64,000 nucleotides of DNA from Dyadobacter tibetensis Y620-1 (GCF_000566685.1 NZ_AZQN01000001.1:744001-808000); one strand, 5' to 3'; counted from the first letter of the stretch, positions 38,462 through 50,253 are shown. The notes: generated by a model from the sequence alone, not told the origin. Program-made: numbers and translations.

Positions 38462-38465
38462 TAGC

Positions 38466-38545
38466 AACTTTGGGGGTGTCCACTATTGTGGTCTGAGATT
38501 ATACCCTTTGAACCTGATTCAGTTAATACTGACGAAGGGAAAAGT
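38466..38545 (+). promoter_or_regulatory. TPP riboswitch (THI element)
   Basis: The conserved parts of a thiamine pyrophosphate aptamer are in order: GGGGGTGTC (38472-38480), CTGAGA (38493-38498), ACCCTTTGAACCTGATTC (38503-38520) and GACGAAGGGA (38531-38540). The distance to thiS (38623) is about 80 bp, enough for an expression platform that hides the ribosome site or ends transcription. High TPP should switch off the operon. Confidence 0.95.
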
Positions 38546-38622
38546 AAGGAGTCCTCATGGGCTTACTAACCTTTTCTACGTGGTCCATTCCCGGAGTTTT
38601 ATTCTATAAAACCCGTATACGA

Positions 38623-40735
<2,113 letters not shown>

Positions 40736-40736
40736 G

Positions 40737-41348
40737 ATGCTGAAACTGGTGGTCATTACTACTGCAGAAAGATGGCTTGGAGAAAGCAGGCAGATCAACA
40801 GTCTTTTCGAGGCTGGATTGGACTGCCTGCACCTTAGGAAACCACATATTTCCCAGGCTGATCTCCACATCCTGATCAATGAAATCAAGGTCGAATTTCA
40901 CCCCAGGCTTAGCCTTCATCAACACCATGAAATGGCCGATAACTTTGGAATTGGGGGGCTACATTATACTGAGAATGCCCGAAGGCAGCTGACTGCTGCT
41001 GCCTTGAGAAGCAACAAAGCCCGGGGACTGAGAACAAGTACTTCTTTTCATCGGCTGCAGGATCTGGAAGAATCAGCCTATGTATTCGATTATGCCTTTT
41101 ACGGCCCCCTCTTCGATAGTATCTCCAAAGAAGGCTATCAAGGGCTGGCACACGAATATTGCGACCTCTCGGGACGTGTTTTGCCTATGCCTATATTTGG
41201 ACTCGGTGGAATCACCCTGAACCGACTTTTGCAATTGCCCGCCTGGGGATATGCTGGGGCTGCCCTGCTGGGTAGCATTTGGAAGCAACCCGGGGAAGCA
41301 ACCAATCAGTTCCAGCAGTTCCGGTCCATCATTCAATCAACCAACTGA
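40737..41348 (+). CDS. ThiE/TenI-like protein (thiazole tautomerase type)
   Basis: The 203-residue TIM barrel begins MLKLVVITTAERW and has LFEAGLDCLHLRKP, GGLHYTE and FGLGGITLNRL with the phosphate-binding end. Its pattern is closer to TenI, the thiazole tautomerase, than to thiamine phosphate synthase: the pyrophosphate-binding NDRxDLA-like site is replaced by SLHQHHEMADNF. A real ThiE follows immediately, which supports a separate role. The start overlaps the end region of thiC by one base spacing. Confidence 0.75.
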   Translation: MLKLVVITTAERWLGESRQINSLFEAGLDCLHLRKPHISQADLHILINEIKVEFHPRLSLHQHHEMADNFGIGGLHYTENARRQLTAAALRSNKARGLRTSTSFHRLQDLEESAYVFDYAFYGPLFDSISKEGYQGLAHEYCDLSGRVLPMPIFGLGGITLNRLLQLPAWGYAGAALLGSIWKQPGEATNQFQQFRSIIQSTN

Positions 41349-41352
41349 CCCC

Positions 41353-41973
41353 ATGGAAGCCTTACATTTTATTTCCAATCAAACAGAAAAATATTCTCAT
41401 CAGGAAAGCATTTTGATGGCCCTCGAAGCGGGCTGCAGGCTGGTGCAGTTGCGAATCAAAGACCAGCCTCTGGATGAAGTTCGATCTGAAGCACTGGCTG
41501 CTCAACTACTCTGCCAAAAATTCGGTGCCAAGCTCATTATCAACGACTACCCCAGCATTGCAAGGGAGGTCGATGCCTATGGCTGCCATCTGGGTTTAAC
41601 GGATATGCCCATTGCACAGGCACGAAGCCTGGTAGGAACTCAAATGATATTAGGAGGAACAGCCAATACCCTTTCGGATGTGCTTCAGCGCATCCAGGAG
41701 GGAGTCGACTACGTAGGTTTAGGCCCCCTTCGGCATACCAACACCAAAAAGGTCCTAAGTCCTCACCTGGGCTTTTCGGGTTATGCATCCATCCTTGCAA
41801 ACCTTGGTAAGAGAGCGCGACAAATCCCTATTCTAGCCATCGGGGGTGTAAATACCGACGATATATTGAAATTAAAAACCTTGGGAGTATATGGGATAGC
41901 CCTCTCTTCCGCCATTTTAGAGGCTGAGAACCGAACCCAAACTGTTCAACAAATAAAAGCAAAACTATGTTAA
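41353..41973 (+). CDS. thiE: Thiamine phosphate synthase ThiE
   Basis: The 206-residue TIM barrel joins HMP-PP and thiazole phosphate. It has [48 protein letters not shown] and [11 protein letters not shown], the layout of Bacteroidota ThiE. The frame is open 34 codons upstream inside the previous gene, but the ATG at 41353 aligns with the family. Its end overlaps thiG by 7 bp, a sign of coupled translation. Confidence 0.88.
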   Translation: MEALHFISNQTEKYSHQESILMALEAGCRLVQLRIKDQPLDEVRSEALAAQLLCQKFGAKLIINDYPSIAREVDAYGCHLGLTDMPIAQARSLVGTQMILGGTANTLSDVLQRIQEGVDYVGLGPLRHTNTKKVLSPHLGFSGYASILANLGKRARQIPILAIGGVNTDDILKLKTLGVYGIALSSAILEAENRTQTVQQIKAKLC

Positions 41974-42731
41974 CCATTGCCGATAAAACATTTCATTCCC
42001 GACTATTTACCGGGACTGGTAAATTTAGCTCATCCTCCCTGATGCAGCAGGCTTTGTTTGCCTCCGAGACTGAGCTGGTTACTGTTGCATTGAAGCGGGT
42101 AGATTTACAGAATGCCACGGACGATATGTTATTTCACCTGCAAGGAAAAGCGATTCATCTATTACCCAATACCTCCGGAGTACGTAATGCTAAAGAGGCC
42201 GTGCTGGCGGCCCAATTAGCTCGGGAAGCACTGGAAACAAACTTTATAAAATTAGAAATTCATCCCGACCCCAAGTATCTCCTCCCCGATCCTATCGAAA
42301 CACTGCAGGCCACAGAGGAGTTGGCGAAACTGGGTTTCGTGGTGCTACCCTATATTCATGCTGATCCTGTTTTATGCAAACGACTGGAAGATGTTGGCAC
42401 TGCCGCCGTGATGCCCTTAGGGGCACCAATAGGGAGCAACAAAGGCCTGAAAACCATGGATTTTTTAGAAATTATTATAGAACAAAGTCGGGTGCCTGTC
42501 ATTGTTGATGCCGGTATAGGCGCTCCCTCCCATGCGGCCCAGGCTATGGAACTGGGGGCCGATGCAGTGCTGGTCAACACGGCTATAGCCGTGGCCAAAG
42601 ACCCTGTCCAAATGGCTATTGCTTTTAAAATGGCCGTAGAAGCCGGACGCATGGCCTATTTAGCAGGTCTCGGTGCAGCAACTAAATCAGCAGTAGCCAG
42701 TAGCCCTTTAACCTCCTTCCTCGATGTCTAG
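41967..42731 (+). CDS. thiG: Thiazole synthase ThiG
   Basis: The 254-residue TIM barrel forms the thiazole phosphate ring from DXP, dehydroglycine and ThiS thiocarboxylate. The Schiff-base lysine is Lys95 in NFIKLEI; other marks are [28 protein letters not shown] and [31 protein letters not shown]. It overlaps thiE at the start and thiH at the end. Confidence 0.96.
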   Translation: MLTIADKTFHSRLFTGTGKFSSSSLMQQALFASETELVTVALKRVDLQNATDDMLFHLQGKAIHLLPNTSGVRNAKEAVLAAQLAREALETNFIKLEIHPDPKYLLPDPIETLQATEELAKLGFVVLPYIHADPVLCKRLEDVGTAAVMPLGAPIGSNKGLKTMDFLEIIIEQSRVPVIVDAGIGAPSHAAQAMELGADAVLVNTAIAVAKDPVQMAIAFKMAVEAGRMAYLAGLGAATKSAVASSPLTSFLDV

Positions 42732-43833
42732 TTTCTTTGATATATTTCAACAATACGACTGGGATCAGACAAAAGCGGAGATTTATGCCAAGACTGCCCA
42801 GGATGTCCGCCAGGCCCTGCTGTCTCCCCGCCGCTCTTTGGAAGATTTCAAAGCACTTATTTCTCCAGCCGCTCTTCCGTTCCTGGAAGATATGGCGCAG
42901 CTGAGCCACAAACTGACTCAGAAGCGATTTGGCAAAACCATTCAGATGTATATCCCCTTATACCTCTCTAATGAATGCACAAATATTTGTACCTATTGCG
43001 GTTTCAGCTTAGACAATAAGGTGAGGAGAAAAACACTCACCGAACAGGAAATCATGAAAGAAGTTCAGGTTATCAAAGACCTTGGCTACGACCATGTCCT
43101 CCTGGTCACTGGAGAGGCCAACCAGACAGTTCATACCGAATACTTTCTAAAGGTACTTCGACTTATTCGTCCCCATTTCTCTCAGATATCCATGGAAATT
43201 CAACCCTTAGATAAGGAGGAATATGGCGCTCTGATCCCTGAGGGACTTCATTCCGTATTGGTCTACCAGGAGACGTACCATCAGGAAGACTACCGGAAAC
43301 ACCATCCTAAAGGGAAAAAGTCCAATTTCAGGTACCGGCTGGAAACCCCTGATCGGGCCGGTCAGGCGGGCGTACATAAAATAGGTCTGGGAGTGCTGAT
43401 AGGTTTGGAAGATTGGCGGACCGATAGTTTCTTTACGGCCTTACATCTACGTTATCTGGAAAAAACCTATTGGCAGACCAAGTACAGCCTTTCTTTTCCC
43501 CGTCTTCGGCCATTCTCAGGAGGGCTTCCGCCAAAGGTAGAAATGGGCGATAAGGAACTGGTACAGCTTATTTGTGCCTACAGGCTCTTGGATGAAGAAC
43601 TGGAGCTGAGTCTTTCCACCAGAGAAACGGAAAAATTTAGAAATCACTGCATCCCCCTGGGCATTACCTCTATCAGTGCAGGTTCGAAGACCAATCCGGG
43701 GGGCTATACTGCGGCAACAGATTCTCTGGAGCAATTTGAGATTAGTGACGAAAGAACCCCGGCACAAATTGCTGACATGATCGGGCGTCAAGGGTATGAA
43801 CCCGTATGGAAGGATTGGGATAAAGCTTTCTAG
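42724..43833 (+). CDS. thiH: 2-iminoacetate synthase ThiH
   Basis: The 369-residue radical-SAM enzyme cleaves tyrosine to dehydroglycine and p-cresol. The iron-sulfur motif CxxxCxxC is at Cys85, Cys89 and Cys92 (ECTNICTYC), and the C-terminal half has [11 protein letters not shown] and [11 protein letters not shown]. ThiH, rather than the oxygen-dependent ThiO, supplies the imine here. It overlaps thiG by 8 bp. Confidence 0.96.
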   Translation: MSSFFDIFQQYDWDQTKAEIYAKTAQDVRQALLSPRRSLEDFKALISPAALPFLEDMAQLSHKLTQKRFGKTIQMYIPLYLSNECTNICTYCGFSLDNKVRRKTLTEQEIMKEVQVIKDLGYDHVLLVTGEANQTVHTEYFLKVLRLIRPHFSQISMEIQPLDKEEYGALIPEGLHSVLVYQETYHQEDYRKHHPKGKKSNFRYRLETPDRAGQAGVHKIGLGVLIGLEDWRTDSFFTALHLRYLEKTYWQTKYSLSFPRLRPFSGGLPPKVEMGDKELVQLICAYRLLDEELELSLSTRETEKFRNHCIPLGITSISAGSKTNPGGYTAATDSLEQFEISDERTPAQIADMIGRQGYEPVWKDWDKAF

Positions 43834-43882
43834 CCGTTCTTCCTCCTATATTTATTTCGCAGGAAAGTGAACATCTGGAACA

Positions 43883-43910
43883 TTTCTAATGTTTGAAAAA
43901 ATATTAGAAA
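43883..43910. promoter_or_regulatory. Inverted repeat before thiF
   Basis: TTTCTAAT (43883-43890) and ATTAGAAA (43903-43910) form an exact 8-bp inverted repeat with a 12-bp centre, in the 111-bp spacer between thiH and thiF. It may be a weak hairpin or an operator for a separate thiF promoter. Confidence 0.35.
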
Positions 43911-43944
43911 GTAACAAGATGCAACACCCTTTACAATCAGTAAA

Positions 43945-45018
43945 ATGACCTTTGAACCACAAGAAAGGAAACGGTATAGTCGGCAAATTATAATGCCTGA
44001 AATTGGTATTTCAGGACAAGAAAAGCTTAAAAATGCTAGGGTGCTGGTCGTGGGTGCCGGCGGGCTAGGATGCCCCGTTCTACAATACCTTACCGCCGCT
44101 GGCGTAGGTCATATTGGCATTGTCGACGACGATCGGGTAGAACTTACTAACCTTCACCGACAAATTCTTTATGGACCGGATGACATTGGTCTGAGCAAAG
44201 CGGCTATCGCAAAGGAGAAACTGGAACGCTTGAATCCCTATGTTTCTTTCGAAGTGTTTCAAGAACGAATTTCAGCTAAAAATGCCCTTTTCATACTACC
44301 CGGTTATGATCTGGTTATCGATGGATCTGACAATTTTCCTACCCGATATGCATTAAACGATGCTTGCTATAAGATAGGAATCCCTCTGGTATTTGGTTCC
44401 ATACTACGTTTCGAAGGACAGGTTTCAGTATTCAATTATCAGGGTGGGCCTACCTATCGTTGTCTTTTCCCTGATGCCAGCATAGGGGATAACTGTGCAG
44501 AGGCAGGTGTATTAGGTGTCTTGCCGGGTATTATTGGTGGATTTATGGCCAATGAGGCTATGAAAATAATATGCCAAATGGGAGAAGTGTTAAGTGGCAA
44601 GCTTCTTATTTATAATGCCTTGAACCATAGCACCCATCTATTTAGTTTTAGTAAAGATCCACTTCTGAGTCCGCAAAGTATTGAGGCCTCAGAAACTGCC
44701 TCAGCCCAAGAGGGACGCTCAGAAAACGATGTGCAGAAGGATAACGCCCAATTAGCCTTCAGTACTTATGAAGATCGCCAACATTCCGATCCGGAACAGA
44801 TTTTCCTGGTGGATGTACGAGAAGAGTACGAATTTGAAGAAGATGCTGTTGGAGGCGTAAATATCCCCCTGCCCGATCTACCGGCATCCCTTACTGCTAT
44901 GCCCCCCGACAAGACAATTGTTTTTTACTGTCGTAGCGGACGCCGGAGTCAGATGGCCTATAAGCTATTGAAACAAAATGGATATACTGGAGAAAGTTAT
45001 TGGATGAAAGAGGAATAA
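43945..45018 (+). CDS. thiF: ThiF/MoeB-family adenylyltransferase with C-terminal rhodanese domain
   Basis: The 357-residue protein activates the C-terminal glycine of ThiS (and perhaps MoaD) with ATP. Residues 33-42 are the nucleotide loop LVVGAGGLG, and DGSDNFPTRYALND and CAEAGVLGVLPG are the E1-like active regions. The C-terminal rhodanese domain (about 265-357) has LVDVREEYEFEEDAVGG and the active Cys near 329 in YCRSGRRS, so it may pass sulfur straight to the carrier. The second zinc CxxC pair seen in many MoeB proteins is not evident. It is 111 bp after thiH. Confidence 0.9.
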   Translation: MTFEPQERKRYSRQIIMPEIGISGQEKLKNARVLVVGAGGLGCPVLQYLTAAGVGHIGIVDDDRVELTNLHRQILYGPDDIGLSKAAIAKEKLERLNPYVSFEVFQERISAKNALFILPGYDLVIDGSDNFPTRYALNDACYKIGIPLVFGSILRFEGQVSVFNYQGGPTYRCLFPDASIGDNCAEAGVLGVLPGIIGGFMANEAMKIICQMGEVLSGKLLIYNALNHSTHLFSFSKDPLLSPQSIEASETASAQEGRSENDVQKDNAQLAFSTYEDRQHSDPEQIFLVDVREEYEFEEDAVGGVNIPLPDLPASLTAMPPDKTIVFYCRSGRRSQMAYKLLKQNGYTGESYWMKEE

Positions 45019-45038
45019 GTCAGTTTATCTGCACTATC

Positions 45039-45062
45039 GGGCAAATTTGATTAATTTTGCCC
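45039..45062 (+). promoter_or_regulatory. nuoA promoter box within an inverted repeat
   Basis: TAATTTTG at 45052-45059 matches TAnnTTTG, 21 bp before the nuoA ATG. It sits within GGGCAAA (45039-45045) and TTTGCCC (45056-45062), an exact 7-bp inverted repeat with a 10-bp centre. The repeat could end the thiF transcript or bind a regulator of nuoA. Confidence 0.45.
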
Positions 45063-45080
45063 TGTAAACGATCGAATCAT

Positions 45081-45551
45081 ATGCTTACCGACTTCGGGAC
45101 TATATTACTTTTTATAATCGCTGCGCTGGTACTTGCCACCGTAATGTTAGGAGCGGCCAGACTTTTACGTCCTAGCCGCCCTAATGAAGAAAAGCTTAGT
45201 ACTTACGAGTCTGGAGAAGAACCGGAAGGTAACGCCGGAGTCCAGTTTAACGTACGTTTCTATGTGGTAGCTCTCATTTTCGTACTATTCGAGGTCGAGC
45301 TTTTGTTTCTATTCCCCTGGTCCGTGGTATTTGGAAATGAAAATTTGATAGACCAAACCGATGGTCTATGGGGATGGTTCGCAATGGCAGAAATGGCCAC
45401 TTTCGTGGCTGTTCTTACCTTGGGTCTGGCCTATGCCTGGGGTAAAGGCTATCTGGATTGGGTACGGCCTACCCCCAGAATACCCGAAGTGAAAAGCCCC
45501 GTACCTATAGAACTGTATGACGCTATTAATCAAAAGTACGAAAAACCTTAA
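45081..45551 (+). CDS. nuoA: NADH-quinone oxidoreductase subunit A
   Basis: From the ATG at 45081 the 156-residue protein has three membrane spans (about 8-30, 65-87 and 98-120). The family motif YESGEEPEGNAGVQFNVRFYVVALIFVLFEVELLFLFPW, read in parts, is in the middle. It is a membrane subunit of respiratory complex I. The other nuo genes do not follow; nuoB and nuoC lie 3.6 kb further on. Confidence 0.95.
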   Translation: MLTDFGTILLFIIAALVLATVMLGAARLLRPSRPNEEKLSTYESGEEPEGNAGVQFNVRFYVVALIFVLFEVELLFLFPWSVVFGNENLIDQTDGLWGWFAMAEMATFVAVLTLGLAYAWGKGYLDWVRPTPRIPEVKSPVPIELYDAINQKYEKP

Positions 45552-45662
45552 GTGCGGATGTCCCCCCCTATTTTTGGGATATCTCCTCATTCATTTAGGT
45601 CATTAAATGCTCCGGGAGTTAAATAACTTTAATTATATATTTCTAATACTACCAAACTGAAA

Positions 45663-46025
45663 GTGGAACATCATCCTATTTCCATACGTCCTTTTATAGG
45701 AGCCATAGACTTCAAAATCTCACGTGATTTCTATAGAGATTTTGGCTTTCAGGAATTAATCATTAACCCTAAATTATCTTATTTTAAGCGTGACCATATA
45801 GGGTTTTATTTACAAGATGCCTCTATCAAGGACTGGATAGACAATACTATGATATTTATGGAAGTGAAAGATCTGGATGTTTTCTGGACGGAGCTAAAAG
45901 CTTTAAATCTTCCAGAAAAATATCAATCCGTAAGAATCATTCCTATCCAGAATAAGGAATGGGGTAGAGAATGCTTTGTCTACGACCCATCAGGAATTCT
46001 ATGGCATATAGGCAGCTTTTATTAG
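45663..46025 (+). CDS. VOC family (glyoxalase/bleomycin resistance-like) protein
   Basis: The 120-residue protein has the paired beta-alpha-beta-beta-beta modules of the VOC fold: FIGAIDFKISRDFYRDFGF and FIMFMEVKDLDVFWTELKAL-like strands, ending FVYDPSGILWHIGSFY. The metal ligands at the expected places include a His near the C-terminus. The start is a GTG. The enzyme activity is unknown. It lies between nuoA and the signalling genes. Confidence 0.8.
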   Translation: MEHHPISIRPFIGAIDFKISRDFYRDFGFQELIINPKLSYFKRDHIGFYLQDASIKDWIDNTMIFMEVKDLDVFWTELKALNLPEKYQSVRIIPIQNKEWGRECFVYDPSGILWHIGSFY

Positions 46026-46412
46026 ACGCCCCATCGACCCTATTAGAAGGATTTTAAATTAATTTTTAAGGAATCCCGATTTAAGGTCCTTAGCCAAAAG
46101 CCACTGTAGCATAATAATATTGGTAGATGCATCAAATAATTCTAAAATTCGGATTACAAAACTCGAAAAGAGGACCTATATATTCCAAATGAGCAGTCCT
46201 GTTTGTTTAGTTAAGTCTGGCATGAAATCACCTAGAACGATTTAACCAATACGCTAACTATTTACCCTATACGACCATGGGACAAATAGTATTGAAACAC
46301 CAAAAACTGATTTATCAAATAATGTTTCAGCCCGCAGCTGTTTTTAAGCATTGCATTTTACATTTCTTTTCAACCGAGTAATATCTATATTTGTTTAGAA
46401 AAAATCAGAAAG
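46026..46412 (+). promoter_or_regulatory. 387-bp gap with a promoter box for the RsbQ-like gene
   Basis: No gene is seen. TATATTTG at 46386-46393 matches TAnnTTTG, 20 bp before the ATG at 46413. The rest has no clear repeat. Confidence 0.45.
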
Positions 46413-47204
46413 ATGGACATCATAAATAGAAATAATGTCAAGGTATTTGGTCAAGGCACCCAGGCAATGGTGTTTGCCCATGGATTTGGTTGTGGCCAGC
46501 AGATGTGGCGTTATATCTGGCCCGCCTTCGAAGATCGCTATCGTATCGTCCTATTTGATTATGTAGGCAGCGGTAAATCTGACATGAAAGCTTACAATGC
46601 CGAACGTTATGCGAGTCTTAATGGCTATGCCCTGGATCTAATTGAGGTACTTGAGGCCCTGAATTTAGAGAAAACCATATTTGTGGGCCATTCGGTCAGT
46701 GGAATGATTGGCCTTCTTGCCTCTTTGAAACAACCTCATTTATTTGAGAGTTTGATTATGATTGGCCCATCGCCCCGATATATAAATGATCAGGGATACA
46801 CTGGCGGTTTTGAGGAGGAAGATATTCAGGAACTGCTGTCGACCATGGATAATAATTATATTGGTTGGTCCAATTATATTGCCCCAAACATTATGGGTAA
46901 CCCCGATCGTCCTGAACTTGGGGAAGAATTGACAGAAAGCTTTTGTTCTACAGATCCCGTAGTAGCAAGACAGTTTGCTGAAGTCACCTTTTTATCAGAC
47001 AACAGGGCTGACCTGGTCAAAACGAGACACCCTACCCTAGTTTTGCAGTGTTCCCAAGATTTGATTGCTCCCTCGGAGGTGGGACAATATTTAGAAAGCA
47101 ATGTGCCTAACTGTACACAAAAAGTAATGAAGGCCACTGGCCATTGCCCCCACCTGAGTGCTCCGGAAGAAACGATCGGACTTATGAAGGATTTTTTATC
47201 ATAA
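46413..47204 (+). CDS. RsbQ-like alpha/beta hydrolase
   Basis: The 263-residue protein closely follows the RsbQ family: VFAHGFGCGQQMWRYIWPAF, VLFDYVGSGKSD, the nucleophile in GHSVSGM (Ser94), and the acid and base in CSQDLIAPSEVG (Asp near 217) and ATGHCPHLSAP (His near 245). In Bacillus, RsbQ produces or passes a small hydrophobic molecule to the PAS domain of RsbP. Here the next gene encodes a PAS histidine kinase, so it likely supplies a ligand to that sensor. The genes overlap or nearly touch. Confidence 0.88.
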   Translation: MDIINRNNVKVFGQGTQAMVFAHGFGCGQQMWRYIWPAFEDRYRIVLFDYVGSGKSDMKAYNAERYASLNGYALDLIEVLEALNLEKTIFVGHSVSGMIGLLASLKQPHLFESLIMIGPSPRYINDQGYTGGFEEEDIQELLSTMDNNYIGWSNYIAPNIMGNPDRPELGEELTESFCSTDPVVARQFAEVTFLSDNRADLVKTRHPTLVLQCSQDLIAPSEVGQYLESNVPNCTQKVMKATGHCPHLSAPEETIGLMKDFLS

Positions 47205-48430
47205 ACCTAACAAATTTGTATCCTTCCAAAGATATTTTAGAAAATTTACCTTGTGGCTGCCTGATCTTCGATGATGATGGCCATATTCTATATGCGAACC
47301 CACATTTATGTGCCATTCTAGAATGTAATTTCTATGACATTGAGAATAAGGTTATGGAGAGCATACTAACCATTTCCAGTAGTATATTTTACCAAACGCA
47401 TTTTTTTCCCTTACTAAAGCTAAAAGGTGAAGTCAGTGAAATATTCATGACTTTGAAAAGCAAAACCGGGAAACGGGTTCCTGTAATGATCAATGCTCAG
47501 CAAAGCGATCAGGACGCCATGCATCATTATATTGCCAGTGTAGCCACCGTATGGGAACGTCAGAAATATGAACAGGAACTATTGGAAGCAACCAAGGCCC
47601 AAAAAAAAGCCTTGGAGGATAATGCTTTGCTGAAGCAATTAAAAGCTGAATTGGAACAACATCAAAGGAAGCTGGATAGAAATTTGAGCGTTGTGATGGA
47701 AAGAAATGCGGAATACTTACAGATTGGCAAGGTGCTCACCCATGACATGCAGGAGCCAATAAGAAAGATATCTCTTTGCTTCGACTCGCTTATTTCTCAA
47801 ACGGAATTAGGCAATAATAGTAAGATCAATCATATGGTAGGAATTATTAAAAAGTCTGCCAACCGATTACATACCCTAACCAATGCTCTCAATGATTTTG
47901 TGAATTTTGGCTCTCGTGATCAGCGAACCGAAGAGATTAATCTGACCAAACTCATAGAAGAAGTTAGACTGGAACTAGAGGAGTTTTATTCCGATAATTA
48001 TACTGTAACTATTGGAATCACGCCGTCCTTTTGGGGTGTCAGGCTGCAGATCAAGCGAGTGTTTACTGAACTTTTTAAGAATTCTATTCAGAACCAAACC
48101 CCTGGTCTTCCCTTAAGCATTAACATTCATGCTGTTAATATCGAGGAAAACTCCTATCAGGTCAGCAGTCAAAAATATCATTATACAGATCATCTCCGCA
48201 TTGAAGTCACAGACAACGGTCAAGGCTTTGAAAATCAATATGCTGAATACGTATTTGGACTTCTTAATAAATTAAAGGACCGGGAGGAATGTCTGGGAAT
48301 AGGGCTCACTATTTGTAAGCAAATTATTCAGCAACATCGGGGGACCATGAATATCAAAACCTCCCCGGGGAACGGTACCACAGCCATAATCGTACTTCCA
48401 GTGAGCAGACCAAAAGAAGTAGAAAGTTAA
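47144..48430 (+). CDS. PAS-domain sensor histidine kinase
   Basis: The protein (up to 428 residues) has a PAS domain (about 28-150: LPCGCLIFDDDGHILYANPHLC), a coiled coil (about 150-195), a HisKA-like dimerisation domain with the phospho-acceptor His in LTHDMQEPIRKI (near 200), and a HATPase domain with FTELFKNSIQNQ, DNGQGFENQYAEYVFGLL and CLGIGLTICKQII. No membrane span is seen, so it is a soluble sensor. The start is not certain: TTG at 47144 overlaps the hydrolase gene by 61 bp, while TTG at 47216 begins 12 bp past its stop; no in-frame ATG exists in between. It is expected to pass phosphate to a response regulator, such as the one at 48434. Confidence 0.88.
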   Translation: MPPPECSGRNDRTYEGFFIINLTNLYPSKDILENLPCGCLIFDDDGHILYANPHLCAILECNFYDIENKVMESILTISSSIFYQTHFFPLLKLKGEVSEIFMTLKSKTGKRVPVMINAQQSDQDAMHHYIASVATVWERQKYEQELLEATKAQKKALEDNALLKQLKAELEQHQRKLDRNLSVVMERNAEYLQIGKVLTHDMQEPIRKISLCFDSLISQTELGNNSKINHMVGIIKKSANRLHTLTNALNDFVNFGSRDQRTEEINLTKLIEEVRLELEEFYSDNYTVTIGITPSFWGVRLQIKRVFTELFKNSIQNQTPGLPLSINIHAVNIEENSYQVSSQKYHYTDHLRIEVTDNGQGFENQYAEYVFGLLNKLKDREECLGIGLTICKQIIQQHRGTMNIKTSPGNGTTAIIVLPVSRPKEVES

Positions 48431-48433
48431 ATC

Positions 48434-48841
48434 TTAGCCGCGGTGATGAAGGTATGATTTGATTTCATCAGCCAAAATCCGCAAGTCGGCTAGAGACGAT
48501 GGCTTAATAAAAAATTGAGCCGCTCCACTTTCGATGGCTTGTTTGATCACTTCAGGGCTTGCCGCTGTAGACAATACCAGGATAGGCAGGCCCTGACAAT
48601 TGGGGAGCGATCGCAAGGCAGCTATCACTTCAATGCCGTTCATCCGGGGCATATTAATATCCATTAATATCAATACCGAGTCTAGATCCAGACCGGGCTG
48701 TTCAAGCTGTTTTAGAAAATCAATTCCGTTAGAATATTCCGAAAAGGAGACCTGCTCAAGCACGCCCTCCACCGCCTCACGAATTATAAATCGATCGTCG
48801 TCGTCGTCATCTACAAGATAAATTGTGTGTTGACCTGTCAT
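48434..48841 (-). CDS. CheY-like single-domain response regulator
   Basis: The 135-residue receiver has YLVDDDDDD (acidic pocket 11-16), the phospho-acceptor Asp61 in LILMDINMPRMNG, Ser/Thr in LVLSTAAS and Lys in FIKPSS near 113. There is no output domain. It is convergent with the histidine kinase, 3 bp apart, so both may be one signalling pair despite opposite orientation. It should have its own promoter on the minus strand. Confidence 0.92.
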   Translation of the reverse strand: MTGQHTIYLVDDDDDDRFIIREAVEGVLEQVSFSEYSNGIDFLKQLEQPGLDLDSVLILMDINMPRMNGIEVIAALRSLPNCQGLPILVLSTAASPEVIKQAIESGAAQFFIKPSSLADLRILADEIKSYLHHRG

Positions 48842-49127
48842 AAAACAAAGGTAGTAAAATTACTCCTGAATCCCGGCCATCCCATCATTGTTTGAAACTG
48901 GCCAAGTAGCCAGCCTAGGTAGTTGATAGCTTTCAGTATTTTTTTCCGATTCCGTTGACATCCAATCCAGCGGTTATCAGGAGTTAGGGCTTATAGTGAT
49001 GTCGCCTTCAGGTAAAAGGAGGCACAGTTAGATACACTAGCCCGCATATGGAAGCCAGAATTAAGAGTTTGTTTACTATTTTTGCCACAGTGCAAGTCTT
49101 CACCGCGCCTAATTGAGTCGGGTTTGA
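48842..49127 (+). promoter_or_regulatory. Spacer with a promoter box for nuoB
   Basis: No gene is seen. TATTTTTG at 49077-49084 matches TAnnTTTG and lies about 44 bp before the first nuoB start codon. The spacer is shared with the divergent response-regulator gene. Confidence 0.4.
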
Positions 49128-49718
49128 ATGAATTTATTCGAACAGGAAGCGGTTGGCTTACTAGCCATAAAGGTAAAAGATATTATGAGTGAGAGAATAA
49201 AAACCGGAGAGGGAGGTATTATAATTACCAATTCAGAAGATCTGATGAACTGGGCACGATTGTCGTCATTATGGCCTATGGGATTTGGCCTGGCCTGCTG
49301 TGCCATAGAAATGATGGCAGCCTACGCCTCCAACTATGATCTGGAACGTTTTGGTATCATGCCCCGCCCTTCTCCACGTCAGTCAGATGTTATGATTGTC
49401 GCCGGAACGGTGACATTTAAAATGGCCGACAGACTACGTAGGTTGTACGAGCAAATGCCCGAACCCCGGTATGTAATTTCAATGGGAAGTTGCTCTAATT
49501 GTGGAGGTCCTTATTGGGAGCATGGCTACCATGTAGTGAAGGGTGTCGACCGGATTATTCCGGTAGATGTCTATGTACCTGGCTGCCCACCCCGTCCTGA
49601 GGCCTTGATTGGAGGATTTATGAAGCTACAGGAAAAAATTCGATCTGAACACCCCTTGGCTCCAGAAGTTTTTTTAGAAATGCAAGCCGCACATCAAGAG
49701 ACCGGACTCCCCACCTAA
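49128..49718 (+). CDS. nuoB: NADH-quinone oxidoreductase subunit B
   Basis: The 196-residue complex I subunit carries the N2 iron-sulfur cluster: CC in [12 protein letters not shown], Cys in [11 protein letters not shown], and Cys in [11 protein letters not shown]. The first ATG (49128) gives a 19-residue extension before [11 protein letters not shown]; the ATG at 49185 is the more usual start. The gene is 13 bp before nuoC. Confidence 0.95.
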   Translation: MNLFEQEAVGLLAIKVKDIMSERIKTGEGGIIITNSEDLMNWARLSSLWPMGFGLACCAIEMMAAYASNYDLERFGIMPRPSPRQSDVMIVAGTVTFKMADRLRRLYEQMPEPRYVISMGSCSNCGGPYWEHGYHVVKGVDRIIPVDVYVPGCPPRPEALIGGFMKLQEKIRSEHPLAPEVFLEMQAAHQETGLPT

Positions 49719-49731
49719 CCCCCTTTATACC

Positions 49732-50253
49732 ATGATGGTTTTTGAAGAAATTAATGACTTATTGATAACGCACTTCCCGAAGGCCATAGTCCAGACCAAC
49801 CATCAAGGACTCCAACCATCGATAGAGATAACTGTAGAGAGTCTCCCTCATATTTGTCAATTTCTTTTCGAAGATAAGACCCTATATTTCGATTATTTGG
49901 CCTGTCTTACTGCCCTAGATAATGGCCCTTCCGCTGGTACTATGGAAGTGATATACCATCTGTTTTCTATTCCATATGGCCATAAATTAGTCCTCAAGGT
50001 CAAGGTTTCACGCAACTCATCCGAAGAAGACCTTCCTCAGGTACCCTCTGTAAGCCATATCTGGCGCACCGCCGACTGGCATGAGCGAGAAGCATTTGAT
50101 CTGGTAGGAATTCGGTTTTCTGGTCATCCAGATCTTCGTAGAATTTTATTGCCGGAAGATTGGGAAGGCCATCCCCTTCGCAAGGATTATAAGGCGCAGG
50201 ACCAATACCATGGGATTAAGGTTCGTTATGAGGACGGAAACCTCCCCTCCTAA
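49732..50253 (+). CDS. nuoC: NADH-quinone oxidoreductase subunit C
   Basis: The 173-residue protein ends with the conserved block HEREAFDLVGIRF, GHPDLRRILLPEDWEGHPLRKDY typical of NuoC. It is a peripheral-arm subunit. It is a separate subunit, not a NuoCD fusion. NuoD should follow in a standard operon but is not here; the next gene encodes a secreted thioredoxin-fold protein. Confidence 0.95.
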   Translation: MMVFEEINDLLITHFPKAIVQTNHQGLQPSIEITVESLPHICQFLFEDKTLYFDYLACLTALDNGPSAGTMEVIYHLFSIPYGHKLVLKVKVSRNSSEEDLPQVPSVSHIWRTADWHEREAFDLVGIRFSGHPDLRRILLPEDWEGHPLRKDYKAQDQYHGIKVRYEDGNLPS

